Source: Mermis nigrescens (taxonomy: Eukaryota; Nematoda; Enoplea; Mermithida; Mermithidae). Taken from it: a DNA stretch of 64,000 bases. The notes beneath the pieces are model-generated. The model saw only the letters and a list, made by a program, of their open reading frames with translations. It was not told the DNA's origin and made no database searches. A program made the translations under genes and the position numbers. The stretch lies in assembly GCA_036768485.1 (NCBI GenBank), contig JAVLUZ010000616.1, forward strand, positions 198,806 through 262,805, given 5' to 3'. This document shows positions 1 to 13,000 of this stretch, piece by piece (the stretch's first letter is position 1; each line of letters begins with the position of its first letter).

Positions 1-1252
1 GAGCATCTGTACTTAACTGGTTAATGCCTATTTACTGGACAAATCTAAGAACATTTTGCTAATATTAAGTCCACGGCCATTGTCTCTTTCCCACTGCTCA
101 GACTGCCTACATCTTTTCAAGAATTGCGGGCCTTTTAAGGGATACAATTTTTAGCGAACACTTCAAGCACGCGTTAACATTACCTAAATAATATTAACGC
201 TTTCTTTTCAGTATTTGACTAGTGCAGCACGCAATTCATTAAATTTTAATAACTTCCGGGGAAAGGTGCAGAGATATGTCTCGAACTGTTATTCATAAGC
301 TCGATTTTCAAAATAACAGAGATCTGTTAATAAAACTGATGTTCGCAACCAACAACACAAAGCAGAAATGATAGCTGACGAAGCCATAATAAGAAAATAA
401 ACCTAACCTAGGAGGCTTAATAAAAAGAGCAAGAAAATCAAGTCAAAATTACAGTCTGTGTCGGTATCCTTATCTTACAGCCGGGTTGCAAATAGGGACA
501 TCACGTTTTAACATTTTTTTCAAATAATGAAAGGCGTCAATGATTTTTCGAATGTCGCGATCGAAGCATTTCAATTAGCGCACATGCTCCTACATTCCAG
601 TTTCTTAGGGTTTTATTCCGATTTTTTCAATGGACGAGTTCCGAAATTCACCTAACGTATCAGAGAAAATGATGCTCTACAACTCTTCTTACCTCAGACT
701 CACCTCACGCATCATAATTCGGAAGTTTAGCCAAATGATCGGTCAGAATAACACAAAACAGGACTCGAACTAACTAACGCCGCTTTCAAGTTGCATTATG
801 TGATGATGCCCGTGAACGCATGTACAACAAAAGAGCAGGCGATCGCGAAGCAGCTCGTATGACGGCCACGCCCATTGCTTTATCGATTTTCTTTACGTGC
901 GAGATGGCCTCTGTACACATTATTTCAAACAGTGTTGAGTATACTAAGTATACCTCGTAATGCAGGGCATACGAATAAAACGCAGCATTTACGAGCGTAT
1001 TATGAAGAAGGATGACAAGGCCAGGTTTTAGTCCAGGGGCCGTTTCCATAATAAAAAATACAAAAGCGTCTCAAATGATGCATGGTATGGAAATAAAATA
1101 TTGTTGCAGACACATTACGCACATTTGTTTTCCTTATTATGATAGATACGATTTAGGTGTATGCAGATGGCCAAACGCTACAGCGCTCATGTACGATTCG
1201 TGCAATCAAATTAAAACTTGATTTACACATTTGCATTATTTTATATGTAGTA
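1..1252. other. No gene recognised
   Basis: Unique-looking AT-rich sequence with short open frames only. I see no splice-bounded coding exon, RNA gene or element ends. Confidence 0.5.
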
Positions 1253-1260
1253 TGTACATA

Positions 1261-2193
1261 CAGGCCCGTATCCAGGATTTTATACCGGGGGGGGACCGAA
1301 AATTTTTGAGGCCAGATATCTCGAGAACCATCTGGCGATAGGCGAAAATAAAGGCAGTTTTGAGCGTATCTCGGCGAGCTCTACATATGCGATGGTGAAG
1401 GGAAGCTTCAGAAAAAAGTTTAATATTTCTTATCGCTTGCCTTTGCACTTAATCATTGTGCTTTACATAGAAAAACAATGCAGATAATGAATAATTCGGC
1501 GCCAAGCGCCGAAAAAATTGACATATTCTGCATGTCAAGCTCGAATTTGAGCGGTTTTGAGCGGGCTAGAAGACAAAAAACATATATAAACAATAAATAC
1601 AGCGCGAAACGCCGAAAAATTCCATCTTTCCCATGCCATAACTCAAATTTGAACTGTTTTGAGCACACCTGGGCATGGGGGGTTTGGGGGTATGCACCCC
1701 CTCCCCAGAAACCAAAATACCCCCCCCCAGAATTCAATTTTTGAAAATTTTTTTCGTTTTTTTCGCAATTTTTTGATGCCAATGGATAGTGCTTGATGAG
1801 AAACGTCGAAAAATGGTGTTTTTATCGCCCTGCCACCATTTTTAAGGCCATTTTGTATGGTTTTGAGTGAGCTAGAAAGCAAAAACTATAGCTGAACAAA
1901 ATCCGGAGCACAGCGCTTGAAAAAATTGACATGCTCTCTCCATGTCTAACTCAAATTTGAACGATTTTTAGCGGTTTAGAAGACAAAACTATATGTACAT
2001 AGACAACAAATCCGGCGCGAAGCGCCTCAAATATTTTGAGTTTAGTAGCTCAAAAGTACGCTAAAAACCTGTTTAGGCGGTGTTTCACACGCACTTCGCC
2101 AATTTTTCATTTTTCCCTTTGGGGGACCCTTGGGGAAAACAAAATTTTTTCTTATTTCGGGGAGGAGGGGCAGCCCCCCTGGATACGGCCCTG
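1261..2193. mobile_element. hAT-like non-autonomous element, 933 bp
   Basis: Ends are CAGGCCCGTATCCAGG and CCTGGATACGGCCCTG, a near-perfect terminal inverted repeat. They are flanked by the 8-bp duplication TGTACATA (1253-1260, 2194-2201). It has no transposase ORF and contains a nested MITE (1664-1859) and a GGCGC hairpin. Confidence 0.85.
1664..1859 (+). mobile_element. CACA-ended hAT-like MITE nested in the 933-bp element
   Basis: The flanking 8-bp duplication is GTTTTGAG (1656-1663, 1860-1867). The body is the family seen at 41062 and 41822, with a GGGGGTATGCACCCCC start and a GATGCCAATGGATAGTGCTT core. About 50 bp before the right end are deleted. Confidence 0.8.
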
Positions 2194-2373
2194 TGTACAT
2201 ATGCACCTATATACGCGTAATTCAAACTTCTACTTTTACAAAATTGAATGAAGACCAAGAATAAATTTTAAAAAATCAAGTTTTCTTCAAAAGTGCCTAA
2301 AATTGACTAGAACCTGCACCTAAATTACTTACATATTTATACATGTGTACATACCAGACATGCAGATCCTGAG

Positions 2374-2865
2374 CAGACATGCACTTGGGGTCTAGAACCC
2401 CGAATACAACGAATGTGAAATTTTCTCATTAAATGAGGCAAAATGAAGGTCAAAAATATTTGAAAATTGAAAATTTTCTCTAAAAAATCTTCAGGGTGAC
2501 CGGAAACTATGTGATAACGTAAAGTTGATGTTATTTCAAGCACTGATATATCATAGGTGGGCAGCACCGAAATTCTGGGGTGGGGTGAAAAAAATTTCTG
2601 GAGGGGTGAAAAAATTTTTAAAGGTCAAAAATGGTCTTAAAAGTGGTCGTATGGCGAAAAAAACACCATTTTCCGACGTTTCTCATCGAGCACTATCCAA
2701 TGGCATCAAAAAATTGCTAAAAAAGCAAAAAAAAATTTTCTGGGGGGTGCATGCGCCCCCCAACCCCCCACGCCCATGTGTGCTGATATATGCCAGTTTG
2801 TGGTCATCTTTGGCCTAAAAAGCCTAGTTTTTGCCCCCATCCCCTCCCCCCGATCGGCCATGCTG
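2374..2865 (+). mobile_element. CAGACATGCA-family repeat, split by a second MITE
   Basis: The left part (2374-2551) and right part (2792-2865, ending ATCGGCCATGCTGT) match the two halves of the family at 29056-29306. The interruption is the MITE at 2552-2782. Confidence 0.6.
2552..2782 (-). mobile_element. CATAGGTGGG-ended MITE inserted in another repeat
   Basis: Ends are CATAGGTGGGCAGC and CGCCCATGTGTG. The flanking direct repeat is CTGATATAT (2543-2551, 2783-2791), 8 or 9 bp. It belongs to the same family as 41062-41318, in reverse orientation. Confidence 0.8.
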
Positions 2866-3777
2866 TCGTGAGAATCCTGGAGGATGAGACCAAAAATTTT
2901 TCTGCAGTGCCTTTTTAGCACTCAGAAACGATGGTGTGCGTCAAAACGTCATTTCCGGCGTTCAAAACCAAGTCTACTTTCTAGAATGTAACAACGGAAA
3001 GAAATTTCGAAAAAATGTAAGAAATGTTCAAAAAATGATATCTATAGAACGCGGAAAGTTTGATACTTTCGTACAAAAAGAATGGCTTAACCGCTTAACA
3101 ACGACTTTTCGGCAAATTTTTTGTTGAAATCGCCAATTCTGGGAGGGGTGAAAAAGTTTGTAGGGTGGAAGGTTAAAATCTGTTTCAGAGTTGAATCTCC
3201 TCAACCAACGTAATATACTCACTAGTCTACTGATCCCGCACCGATCATGTTTTAATGTGCCAATTGTTCATACTAGGTACCTATACCCATTACCTACCGT
3301 GCCGACATAAGAAACTACGCTTCGTCCATCGCGAGACATTTTTCAGAATATCTTAAATTTGTTTACAACATTGGACTAATAAGCAATTGACAAACATAAA
3401 TGGATAGCGGTGAAATCCTTGAAAGCGTCAAAAATTTTCAAATGTCAGAAGTTTCAACAAATTTAAGACGCTTCCCATTCACTCCAATCCCATGGTGCCA
3501 CAATATCACGAAAAGCAGAAAGATGAAGTTTTGAATTCTTCCAATTTCTAAGAGCTTCAGTTTAGCAGGCCTCGCCCATCCACTTAACGTACATAGAGAA
3601 CGGCGACCATTACTCATATCACGTCAAAATTAAAATGTATCAGCAAACGCTGAGTCGGACAGTCGCAGTCTTAGAAATTAGTGTAAAGTGTAAACTGTTT
3701 ACTACGCTGGAATACATTATGGAACACATACAAGCAGGCATGTTATTTACACAACGCAATAGAATCATATTATTCGA
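2866..3777. other. Downstream flank of Xbp1, no gene
   Basis: A repeat fragment ends about 3200 (GGGAGGGGTGAAAAAG). The rest is unique sequence likely including the Xbp1 3' UTR on the minus strand. No canonical AATAAA is seen within 500 nt of the stop. Confidence 0.4.
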
Positions 3778-4086
3778 TCAAAACGTTAAATAAGTCGATT
3801 GGTCGACATCGCTATCGAAAATCCAATCATCAACAGGAAATTCGATATCTGCCAAATTTTGGCGAGCTTCGTTATCATCAATGGAAAAAATGGGCGAGGT
3901 AAAGTCATAGTCAGGAAAAGGAGTCGAATCCGATGCGTCGCTACTTTGGTTGTTGCCACAAAAGTCAGAATTTGAGCGAGTATCGTAATTTTCTACGACG
4001 GATGCATTTGCGCCAGTAGCTGAATTTTTAATTTCTCCAGCTTCGCAATCAGCGAACTTCGAACTTTCGAATCCAACGGCATCGAG
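3778..4086 (-). CDS. Xbp1: Xbp1 coding exon 4 (spliced-frame activation domain)
   Basis: This exon is 309 nt after the acceptor ATTTGTAG. The spliced frame enters in phase 0 and encodes 102 residues rich in Asp, Glu, Ser and aromatic residues, including DSTPFPDYDF and PVDDWIFDSDVD, then TGA at 3778-3780. This composition fits a transactivation domain. The unspliced frame runs only 30 codons into the exon and stops at TAG (3993-3995), giving XBP1u its own tail. Confidence 0.93.
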   Translation of the reverse strand, partial: LDAVGFESSKFADCEAGEIKNSATGANASVVENYDTRSNSDFCGNNQSSDASDSTPFPDYDFTSPIFSIDDNEARQNLADIEFPVDDWIFDSDVDQSTYLTF

Positions 4087-7000
4087 CTACAAATTTATGA
4101 AGAATCAATATTGAATTTGTTAAATTATATTCAAAATTTTTTTCGAAAATTATAAAAAATCATAATTAAAAAAGTTTAAAATTACTCTCTTTTACAATTT
4201 TTTCCAATAATTTTAGATTTACTTCCATTATGGACTCTACTATTGATGCAATGTTTTTAGTTTTCAATTTAATTTTTTTTGGTTTCTACTCTAATTTCTA
4301 TTCTGCTCACGTCTTCTGACTACGAGTAATTAAATTCGTAAAAACCAAGAAATTGATAAACAAATTGAATAAATAATGTATGGCATATGCATGGTGGCTT
4401 TTCGATCATTAGCTTATTATAATTATCTTCTATTTTTAAGTCATCCGTATTTTAACCTAATTTCATTAGGTATTTATTCATGTATTCATTTTTCTATTGA
4501 ATTTCGTATTTTTTATTAATCCTATTTTGCTTGTTTTTTTAGCTTTACGTTACTTTGTTGTTTTGCTTATTTTAACTGTACGTACATACGTAATTATTCA
4601 TTTTTTGTTTGTATTTATTGTATTTTTTTCTATTAATCCCTTTTCATGTTTTCGCCCATGCGAAAATTTTCTAATAGCTTGCTGATGAATACGCCGGGAA
4701 ACAACAAATAAGGCACGTCTAATTTCTCTAATTCTCATAGCCTCGAAAGTGCTAGAAACGAGACCAAAACACCAGGAAAATATAAAACATTCAAAAGAAT
4801 CACACAAAATAATGAAATTAAATAAAGCAAAAACAAAATTTTCTAAATATATTATATTCTTATATTACCACTGAATGATTATATTAAATTATAAAATAAA
4901 ATATAGGAGACAAAAAACTCTTGAATTTTTCAAATGAAAAAGAAATAAAGGAATAGAAATATCAGACAAAAATGAGAATAAACGAAAACACATGAAAAAA
5001 TCAAGAAACGAGACAAAAATAAAAAGATAAAATAAATAAAATATATTGTACTAAACTAAATATAAAACACACATATGGTTAAAAATAAGAAGTAAACGAT
5101 AATAATATAAATAAACAAAATCGGCCAGATAATAAAACAAAAAACGATCCCAAAACACTAAATCACTTAAAAACTGAAAGGTCGAAAAAATGATGACCCA
5201 GCGACATCGTATATTGAGATAGATTCTAAGAAACTAAAATTAAAAATTAAAGTTTAATTAGACTAAATTAAAACCCCGAAAACTACTCCCCCGCACACAT
5301 CACAAAATTTTAATTTTTGAAACACTTTTGTCTTTTGCAAGTTTTTGATGCTAATGAATCCTGAAGCAAAACGTCGGAGGAATTATTTAGCTCTTAGGAT
5401 CTATTTTTTGGTAATTTTTTGTGTTCTAAAAATGTAATTGCAGCAACCGTGATAAACTTTGGGAGAGAGAGAATAGCCGGTTATCATAAAAGACCTAAAA
5501 TTTTCGATTAACACAGCAAAGCACCTAAAAAATGGCCAAATGCGTATGTTTTTACATCAAATAAAATCGGTCGAGATGGCTTAACAAATTTCGGCCTTTA
5601 GGTGATGGGGAGCAGGGGCGGGTTTAGGGGGCGGGGATGGGGCGGCCGCCCCCCCCCCCCCATTGGCCCAAAATAGTGCGCAAAATTAAGGATTTTTGAG
5701 CGATTTTTGAGTTAAAACAGCTAATTTTCCCGCCCAAGCCAGGGTTCCGCCCCCCATAGGGGTACCGTACCGCCCCCCTTAGGAAAATCCTGGATCCGCC
5801 ACTGATGGGGAGCATAGGTGGGCAGCACCAAAATTCGGGGGGGGGTGTAAGATTTTTCAAAGGTCAAAAATGGTCTTAAGAATGGTCGTATACATAGGTA
5901 GGCGGCACCAAAGTTCTGGGGGGTGCAAGATTTTTTCAAAGGTCAAAAAGTAGCCTTAAAAATGGTGGTATGGCGGAAAAACACCAATTTTAAACGTTTC
6001 TCATCGAGCACTATTCATTGGCATCAAAAAATTGCGAAAAAAATAAATAAATTTCGGAAACTGAATTCTAGGGGGAGGTATTTTGCTTTCTGGAGGGGGG
6101 TATTTGGCTTTCAGGGGTTCTGGGGTTGTACACCCCCAAATCCCCCGCGCCCATGTGTGAGTGGGAGACGACAGACTTTCGGTAAGAAGGATCCCCTAAA
6201 CCTACTTATTTTACAGGCACAGTTGCAGTGCAGGCATTCAAGTTACAGGGGGTGGTGAAATCCTCCCAAAGTCGGACGTCCGCCCTATCCAAAGTCGGAT
6301 GTCTATCCAACCCTTTAAAGCCAGAAAATTTTTGACCCCCCACCGATTTTATAAAAAAACAATCAAAATTTTCGACCGTTTTTAGGCGTTTTTTAGCCAA
6401 AAATTTGAGGTCATTAACCACGCTACCACGGGCCCGCACCCAAATTTTTGTGCCGTTACATGTATGGTTGCAGGGCATACATGAAAAAGAGGGGATGGGG
6501 GATCCCCCACCCAAAGTCGGTTCACACTCCTAATTTTTTCTCGGATTCATACTTTATGCACTTTTTACTCAGAAAAGAGCCCAAAATTGTGTCATAATGG
6601 TTTTTAAACATCAAAATTTATCGCTAAATTGACCATTTTATATTTTTTAATGTTAAAAGCGATATACGGCAGTCAAAATAAATTAAAAATACGCTAGTAG
6701 CATGAAAAAGCGTTTTATAGGCTATTCAGACCATTTAAGTCATTTCAATAGCGAAAAAAATCGTGAATGCTAAATTACATAAGTGGTTTCGATTTCTATG
6801 ATTTTACACTCCCCCTGCCGACCCTGACCTTTCGCATCTATGCCCAAGGCATACAGCGGATGAGAGATAAAACCCAAAGTCGGTCGTCCTCCCAATCCTT
6901 CATCTCCCTTCCCTCCGACTTTCAAGCTAAATTGGCGCTTTTTAGCTATTTTCAAGCGTTTTATTGACATTTTTGGCCAAAAATAGGCAATTCACTCTTC

Positions 7001-10000
7001 TCCAACCTTAAGTCAACTAAGTACCCCTTCAAAAATTTCGAGCCGCTTCAAGTACCTACCCTTATTATCAGTGGTGGATCTAGGATTTTCCTAAGGGAAG
7101 GCGGTATCCCAACTTTTCCAAAAACAGTCTAAAATAGGTCCAAAAATTAGCCCGTAACGCGCGAAATATCGTTTTTCGGTGTTTTACATTTTATACTTTT
7201 ACATAAAATCACTTTTGACGCAATATTTGTTCTGAAAATTTTGAAATTTTAGACAATTTTGTGTGAAAAACTCAATAAATTTCTTTGACCCTAACAAATT
7301 TCTGGCGCGAAGCGCCGAAAACTTCATGAAATTAAGGCGGATAGACGTCTGGAAGCATGATTTACTGTATTTATAGCATTTGATGCGAAACATCGAAATT
7401 TTTGATTTAAAATAGATGAAAACTATGCAAAAATAACTGTTTCTGCTGTTAAATTGTTTTGAAACCTACATGAACAGAAATGGCTTCCAGACAGTGTTTT
7501 TTTGTTCAAGGTCCGTTTGTACATGTACAAAGATGGTTCCTAAAAGTCTTTGTACATTTTCACAAATTTGTGGGTACTATTATATGGTACGGTAGCGACT
7601 TCAGTGTGGTAAAAACAGAGTTGTTCGACCTTTGGAAGTGTATTCTGGCTAATTCCTGGGTTTATGAGGGTAAAAATCATTAAGAATTGTCTTAAAACTG
7701 CGCGAAGCGCCGAATAATTTGACATTTTTCCTTTCGGAATGTGGTTTATGCTATAATAAAGATATATAGGACACACAATTACTCATTTCGGCGCGAAGCG
7801 CCGAAAATTTTAGCGAATTTCAGACCTTTTTTTGTAGTTTTTGTCTTTCCAAAAATCTTTGTACATGTACAAAGACGGTCCCGAAAAAGTCTTTGTACAC
7901 CGGGAAAAATCTTTGTCGAATACAAAAAAATCCCAAGCTTCCAAGTCGCCAAGAATGTAGATAAATGTCATTAATAGGTATCATCCGGCGCGTTGCGCCG
8001 AAAAAATTTGAGAAATTATGGTCACTGACGGCGGCCGCAAAACATTGCCAATTGCATATCCATTCTTTATCTCGCCAAATATTTTTGGCCAATGGGGGAG
8101 GGCGGCCGCCCCCTTAAATCCGTCCCTGCTTATTAAGTTACAGCCGTAATTCACTTACCTCAGCTGAGTTGAGATTTGCTGCCACTTGCGCTCCACTTCG
8201 GCATGAGGATCCGTGTTGGGCGACCAATTCTCTGAACACGTCGAAAAAGCGGTCATCGAATTGGTCAGCAGGGTCATCAGCCAATTGAGGGTCACGCCCA
8301 CCAGCACCCGAACCTTCTGCTGAGATTCGTTAATGAATGCTGCTGATTCAACAGGGCTGATTAGCGTTTCCGACAATTTCCGATTTTTCTCGTCGATTTC
8401 TAACCGATTCTTGAATAATTTAGAGGCGAAAATATGAGACGTATGACAGGAAGATGGGAGATACCCCACCCAATGTTATTCGTCCCCGCCATCCCTCCAC
8501 TCCCTCCCCCAAAGTCAGATAATTTTTGACCTAATTTTTGTCAAAAAGTTGTCTTTTGACGATTTTTCTTGTTGTTTTTTTGCCATTTTCGGTCAAAATT
8601 GATTTGAAGGTCATTTATCCCTTCCCCTCCAAATTGTCAGGGAACCCCACCCAAAATTTCGAGCCGTTACGTGTATGGAAAATAGCTATTGTCGCATTAT
8701 TCCCAGAATCGGTGCATACACGTACGAGAGAACCCCTCGTCTAGATCGGTCGTTCGCCTCTCAATCCCAAAATTAATTATTATACGACCCTGCCTTTTTG
8801 ACGTAAGGCACCCGGAGCTTAAGCTGAAATCCCGAAAAAATGCGAGTCGGCTACTTTTATGGGAATAGCCGCATAAACCGATGTTCTAACTTTCCCTAGA
8901 TATAGGAAAACAGAAGGGATAACCTTACGATACACATAGCACACACAAACACACGAGAGCATTAGTAAAAATATAAATATGGAATATGTGGCATAAAAAA
9001 TATAAATAAAACGAGTAGAAGCAGATGACTAAAGATATATTTTTCAGATCAATGTGGTCCCCTCAATCAATCCTAGCGGCATTTCGGGCGCATCAAAGAC
9101 CCCTATTCCACACAAAGTCAGTTATCCCTCTTTCCATACATGTAAGAGTGGGTATGGGGATCCCTCGCCCTAAGTCGGACGTCACCCCCATCCTCATACA
9201 TGATCTTGGGGATTTAGGGGTGCAGGCACGATAGCTCTGGAGAAATGGGGGGTCCGACCCCCAAAATTCAGAGAAAAACGGAAAATAGGACTTTTAAACG
9301 TTATTTTGTGCTATTTTTGGCCTTTATGGACCCCTGACCCCCCAAAATTGGTGTTAGTCCCCCAAAATAGGACGGCCAGCTACGTGCCTGTGGGGGTGGG
9401 GGTTCAACCCCACAGAAACATTTTCACCCCCATCCCCTCCCCCACAAAAATTTTTTCACCTCCCTAGAATTGGCGATTTTTTTAAAGTTCCCGAAAAATT
9501 TTTCTAAAAATTAGTAGAAAAGATGCTTTTTAAGCGTTTTTAGCTATCTATTTGCTCAAAAGTGCCAAATTTTCGCCATTTAACTCATGTTTTGACTATA
9601 TTTTGTTCAATTTGTTCCGACTTTGTCGATTCTTCTAGGAATTTTTTGTTTTTATGCTCTAGAAGGATAGAGCAGTGTTTTTTTTTGAACAAGGTCCGTT
9701 TGTACATGTACAAAGATGGTCCCCAAAAGTCTTTGTACATTTTGTGCATGCAAATTTTTGTGTACTATAATATAGTACAGTAGCGATTTCAGAGCGGTAA
9801 AACAGGGTTTTCGATCTTTGGTAGTGTATTTTAGCTGATTTCTGGGTTTCTGACGCCAAAACTTACTAAAAATTATCTGAAAACGGCGCGAAGCGCCGAA
9901 AAATGTTGACATTTTTCCATTCTAAATGCAAATTCTGCCATTTTAAAGATATATAGGACAAATAATTTATCAGTTCGGCGCGAAGCGCCGAAAATTTCGG

Positions 10001-13000
10001 GAATTTTACACCTTTTTACAGTTTTTGTCTTCCTAAAAATCTTTGTAGATTTTGTACACACAAATTTTGGGTACTATAATATGGTACAACAGCGATTTTA
10101 GTGTAGTAAAAACAGAGTTCTTCGACTCTTCGTAGTGTTTTAGCTAATTTCTGGGTCTCTAAGGGCAAAAATCACTAAGAATCGTCTTAAAACGGCGCGA
10201 AGCGCCGAAAAATTTGACATTTTCACTTTTGAAATGCAATTTCTGCCATTATAAAGATATATAGAACACACAATTACTCATTTCGGCGCGAAGCGCCGAA
10301 ATTTTCTCGAATTTCAGACCTTTTTTGCAATTTTTGTCTTCCCAAAAATCTTTGTACATGTACAAAGACGGTCCCGAAAAGTCTTTGTACATCGGGGAAA
10401 ATCTTTGCCGAGTACAAAAAAAAACCGTGGGATAGAGCATCGTCAGAACCGGTGAAAAACGATGTTTTTGACGCGTAGGTACCAACCATTTTCGGACTAA
10501 CCAAAAAGGTATTTAATAATTCAACCCCCCCCTAATTCTCATGCTGTGCATGTATGCCCATCCCCCTCAAAGCCAAAAAATTTTTGACGCCCCATTTTGG
10601 GGAAAAAATCGCATTTTGTGGCCATTTTAGGCGTTTTTGACGTTCTTGGCCAAAATTAGAAGTACTTTACCCCCCCCTAAGTAAAATGGCCGGGACACCC
10701 CTCCCCCAGCCGTAAAATTTCGTTGTACATGTGCAACGAGATTCTAGGGAGAAGAAGCCAGGTAAAAGGATATGAGAATTTCTAAAAATTTCCGGCGTTC
10801 CGCGCCGGCATTAATTTGTCTGTTTTGTATGATTTAAGCGGTATAAATTTAGTTTAAAATGCAAAAACGTCATAAGTTTCCGGCGCATATCGCCGCCAAT
10901 TGCTGCTAATTCTTTTTGTAAAGCTCCAGCATTGCGTTTGAAAGTCTGAATCCCTCAAAATATCTTCAGACAAAGGAACTGTCAAAATTGTTTTGTACAA
11001 ATTTGATAATTTTCTGCTTTGTCAGACTATTAATATTCGCAGAGCTACAAAATGTTAAGGGCAGTAGAAAAATGACTAAATTTCTTGGCACTTTGCGCCA
11101 CTTATGATTTCCGAACTGTTTGTCAATAGAAAGGCCGTAAGTTCTACATGAAAACGGTAGAAATTCCAAAAATTTTTAGCACTTCGCACCGCTTTACAAT
11201 TTTTGTATTTTTGATCGTCAGAAACCCATACATTAACTAGGCTACACTACTAAAGGTCGAAAGACTGAATTTTGCTATGCATAACGTTACTGGCATTCAA
11301 TGCAAAATCAGTCTTAAAAAATTTTTGTCTCACATCCCCCGAACCAAAATCCTGGATACGCCTCTGTGATAAAACAAAAAAACAGTGATGGGGAAACAGA
11401 AATAATACATTTTAACAAATTCGGTTTCAAATGCCGAAAAATTTTTGAAGATATCTTTAAAGATGCCGGAAAATGTTAAAATTTATATTTTTTAATCCAA
11501 GAAAGCCTTTGCACATAGCGCTAATGTATAAAATGTTTTATTAGCGCAGGACGGGTTCCCTTTGCGCTGCGCTAAAAAACAGTGTTTGTAGATAGGGTGA
11601 GAGTGGGCAGTTTAATACCCCTGAAAAATCAGCTTGACAGAAACTGCCCGGCAATTTTGAGCTGATGGAACGTTTCCTGCATCATTTTGAGCACAAAAGC
11701 ATTATCAAATTAAAAATTTTCCGGAAGTAATTTTACGTTCTGTTTGCTCAAGTAGCACCCAAAAATCGTGTCAAAATAAAAATCGAAATTTCTCGCTAAA
11801 CTGATAAGTTTCTATATTTTTAATGCTAAAAGCCATATAATGCAATGCTGTCGAAATCGATTATAAATACTAGAAGATGCTCGCTTATCACGGAAGAGCG
11901 TTTTATGTATAGGCCATTTTGACCATTTCAGTCATTCGACTGGCAGTAAAACGTGAAAAAATTAATTTACCGGTACAAGATTTTTGGGATTTTCCCTCTA
12001 CCCTGTCCTCCATGACCTTGTACCTTGATGATCTAGTGTGCGATTAGCTTAAGTATAGCTTCTTTCTTGTGCTAAGCCCAAAATTTTGCAATCTGATTAT
12101 AAGCGGATTAAGCATATTATACAATTGAACTTAAAATTTTCTGACACTAACCAAAAATTTTCGGCGCTTTGCGCAAAAGCCCTTAACAGTTATGTATCTT
12201 GCGGCAAACGTAGTCATCTGAAGTCGTTACTGAGCTTAAATTTTCAAAGATTTTGTGATTATTCATGCCGGATTAATGATTAATGTAAGGATATAAAAAT
12301 TTCAAAGCGGCAGCATTTTATTTATTCTAGAAACCTTGTCTCTGCGTCACAGATGATTCAGTCTATCTAAAGTTACACTGATGAAATAGCGAAAAAAGAT
12401 TTTTTGCGCATATATAACGATAACGACAATTTTTGAGACTTATTTTCGCTGTATTATTAAAGTCAGAATGCCGCCCCTCTCCGAATCTTCCGAATACTCC
12501 TTAACGATACACTATACGCGATTTATACATCATAATGCAACTTCGTTTCATCAACTTTTTTCCGCTTCTATTCCGTGTAAATCGATGTGCCCAGTTTCGG
12601 AGTTTCGAGATGTTTTTGCAGTAAATTGATACTTCCACAGCATTTCCAAAGATGACTAAACTTAACAAAATTTGCTCTTCGAACTTTCTGCACAGAACTT
12701 GAGACCCGGACCCGTTATTTTTTTAGTCCTGTGCTCCGGCCCACACCCCTTATTTGAGAAAATATGAGACCGGACCCGGACCAAATATTCCAAAAAATCT
12801 GTACCTGTTGCATCCCTAATTAATAGGATATGGCAACTTAATTTCTTTTGAGAACAGCCCGCACAGAGGTCTAACGTGAAAACTTAAGATTCCTACAAAT
12901 AAAAGAGTGGTTTTTCGGACATTTTAAGCAAATTCATATCTCAACTTTCTGAATGATCCAAAAAGACATCAGGCCTCAGTTGTGATCTACATGGCATAGT

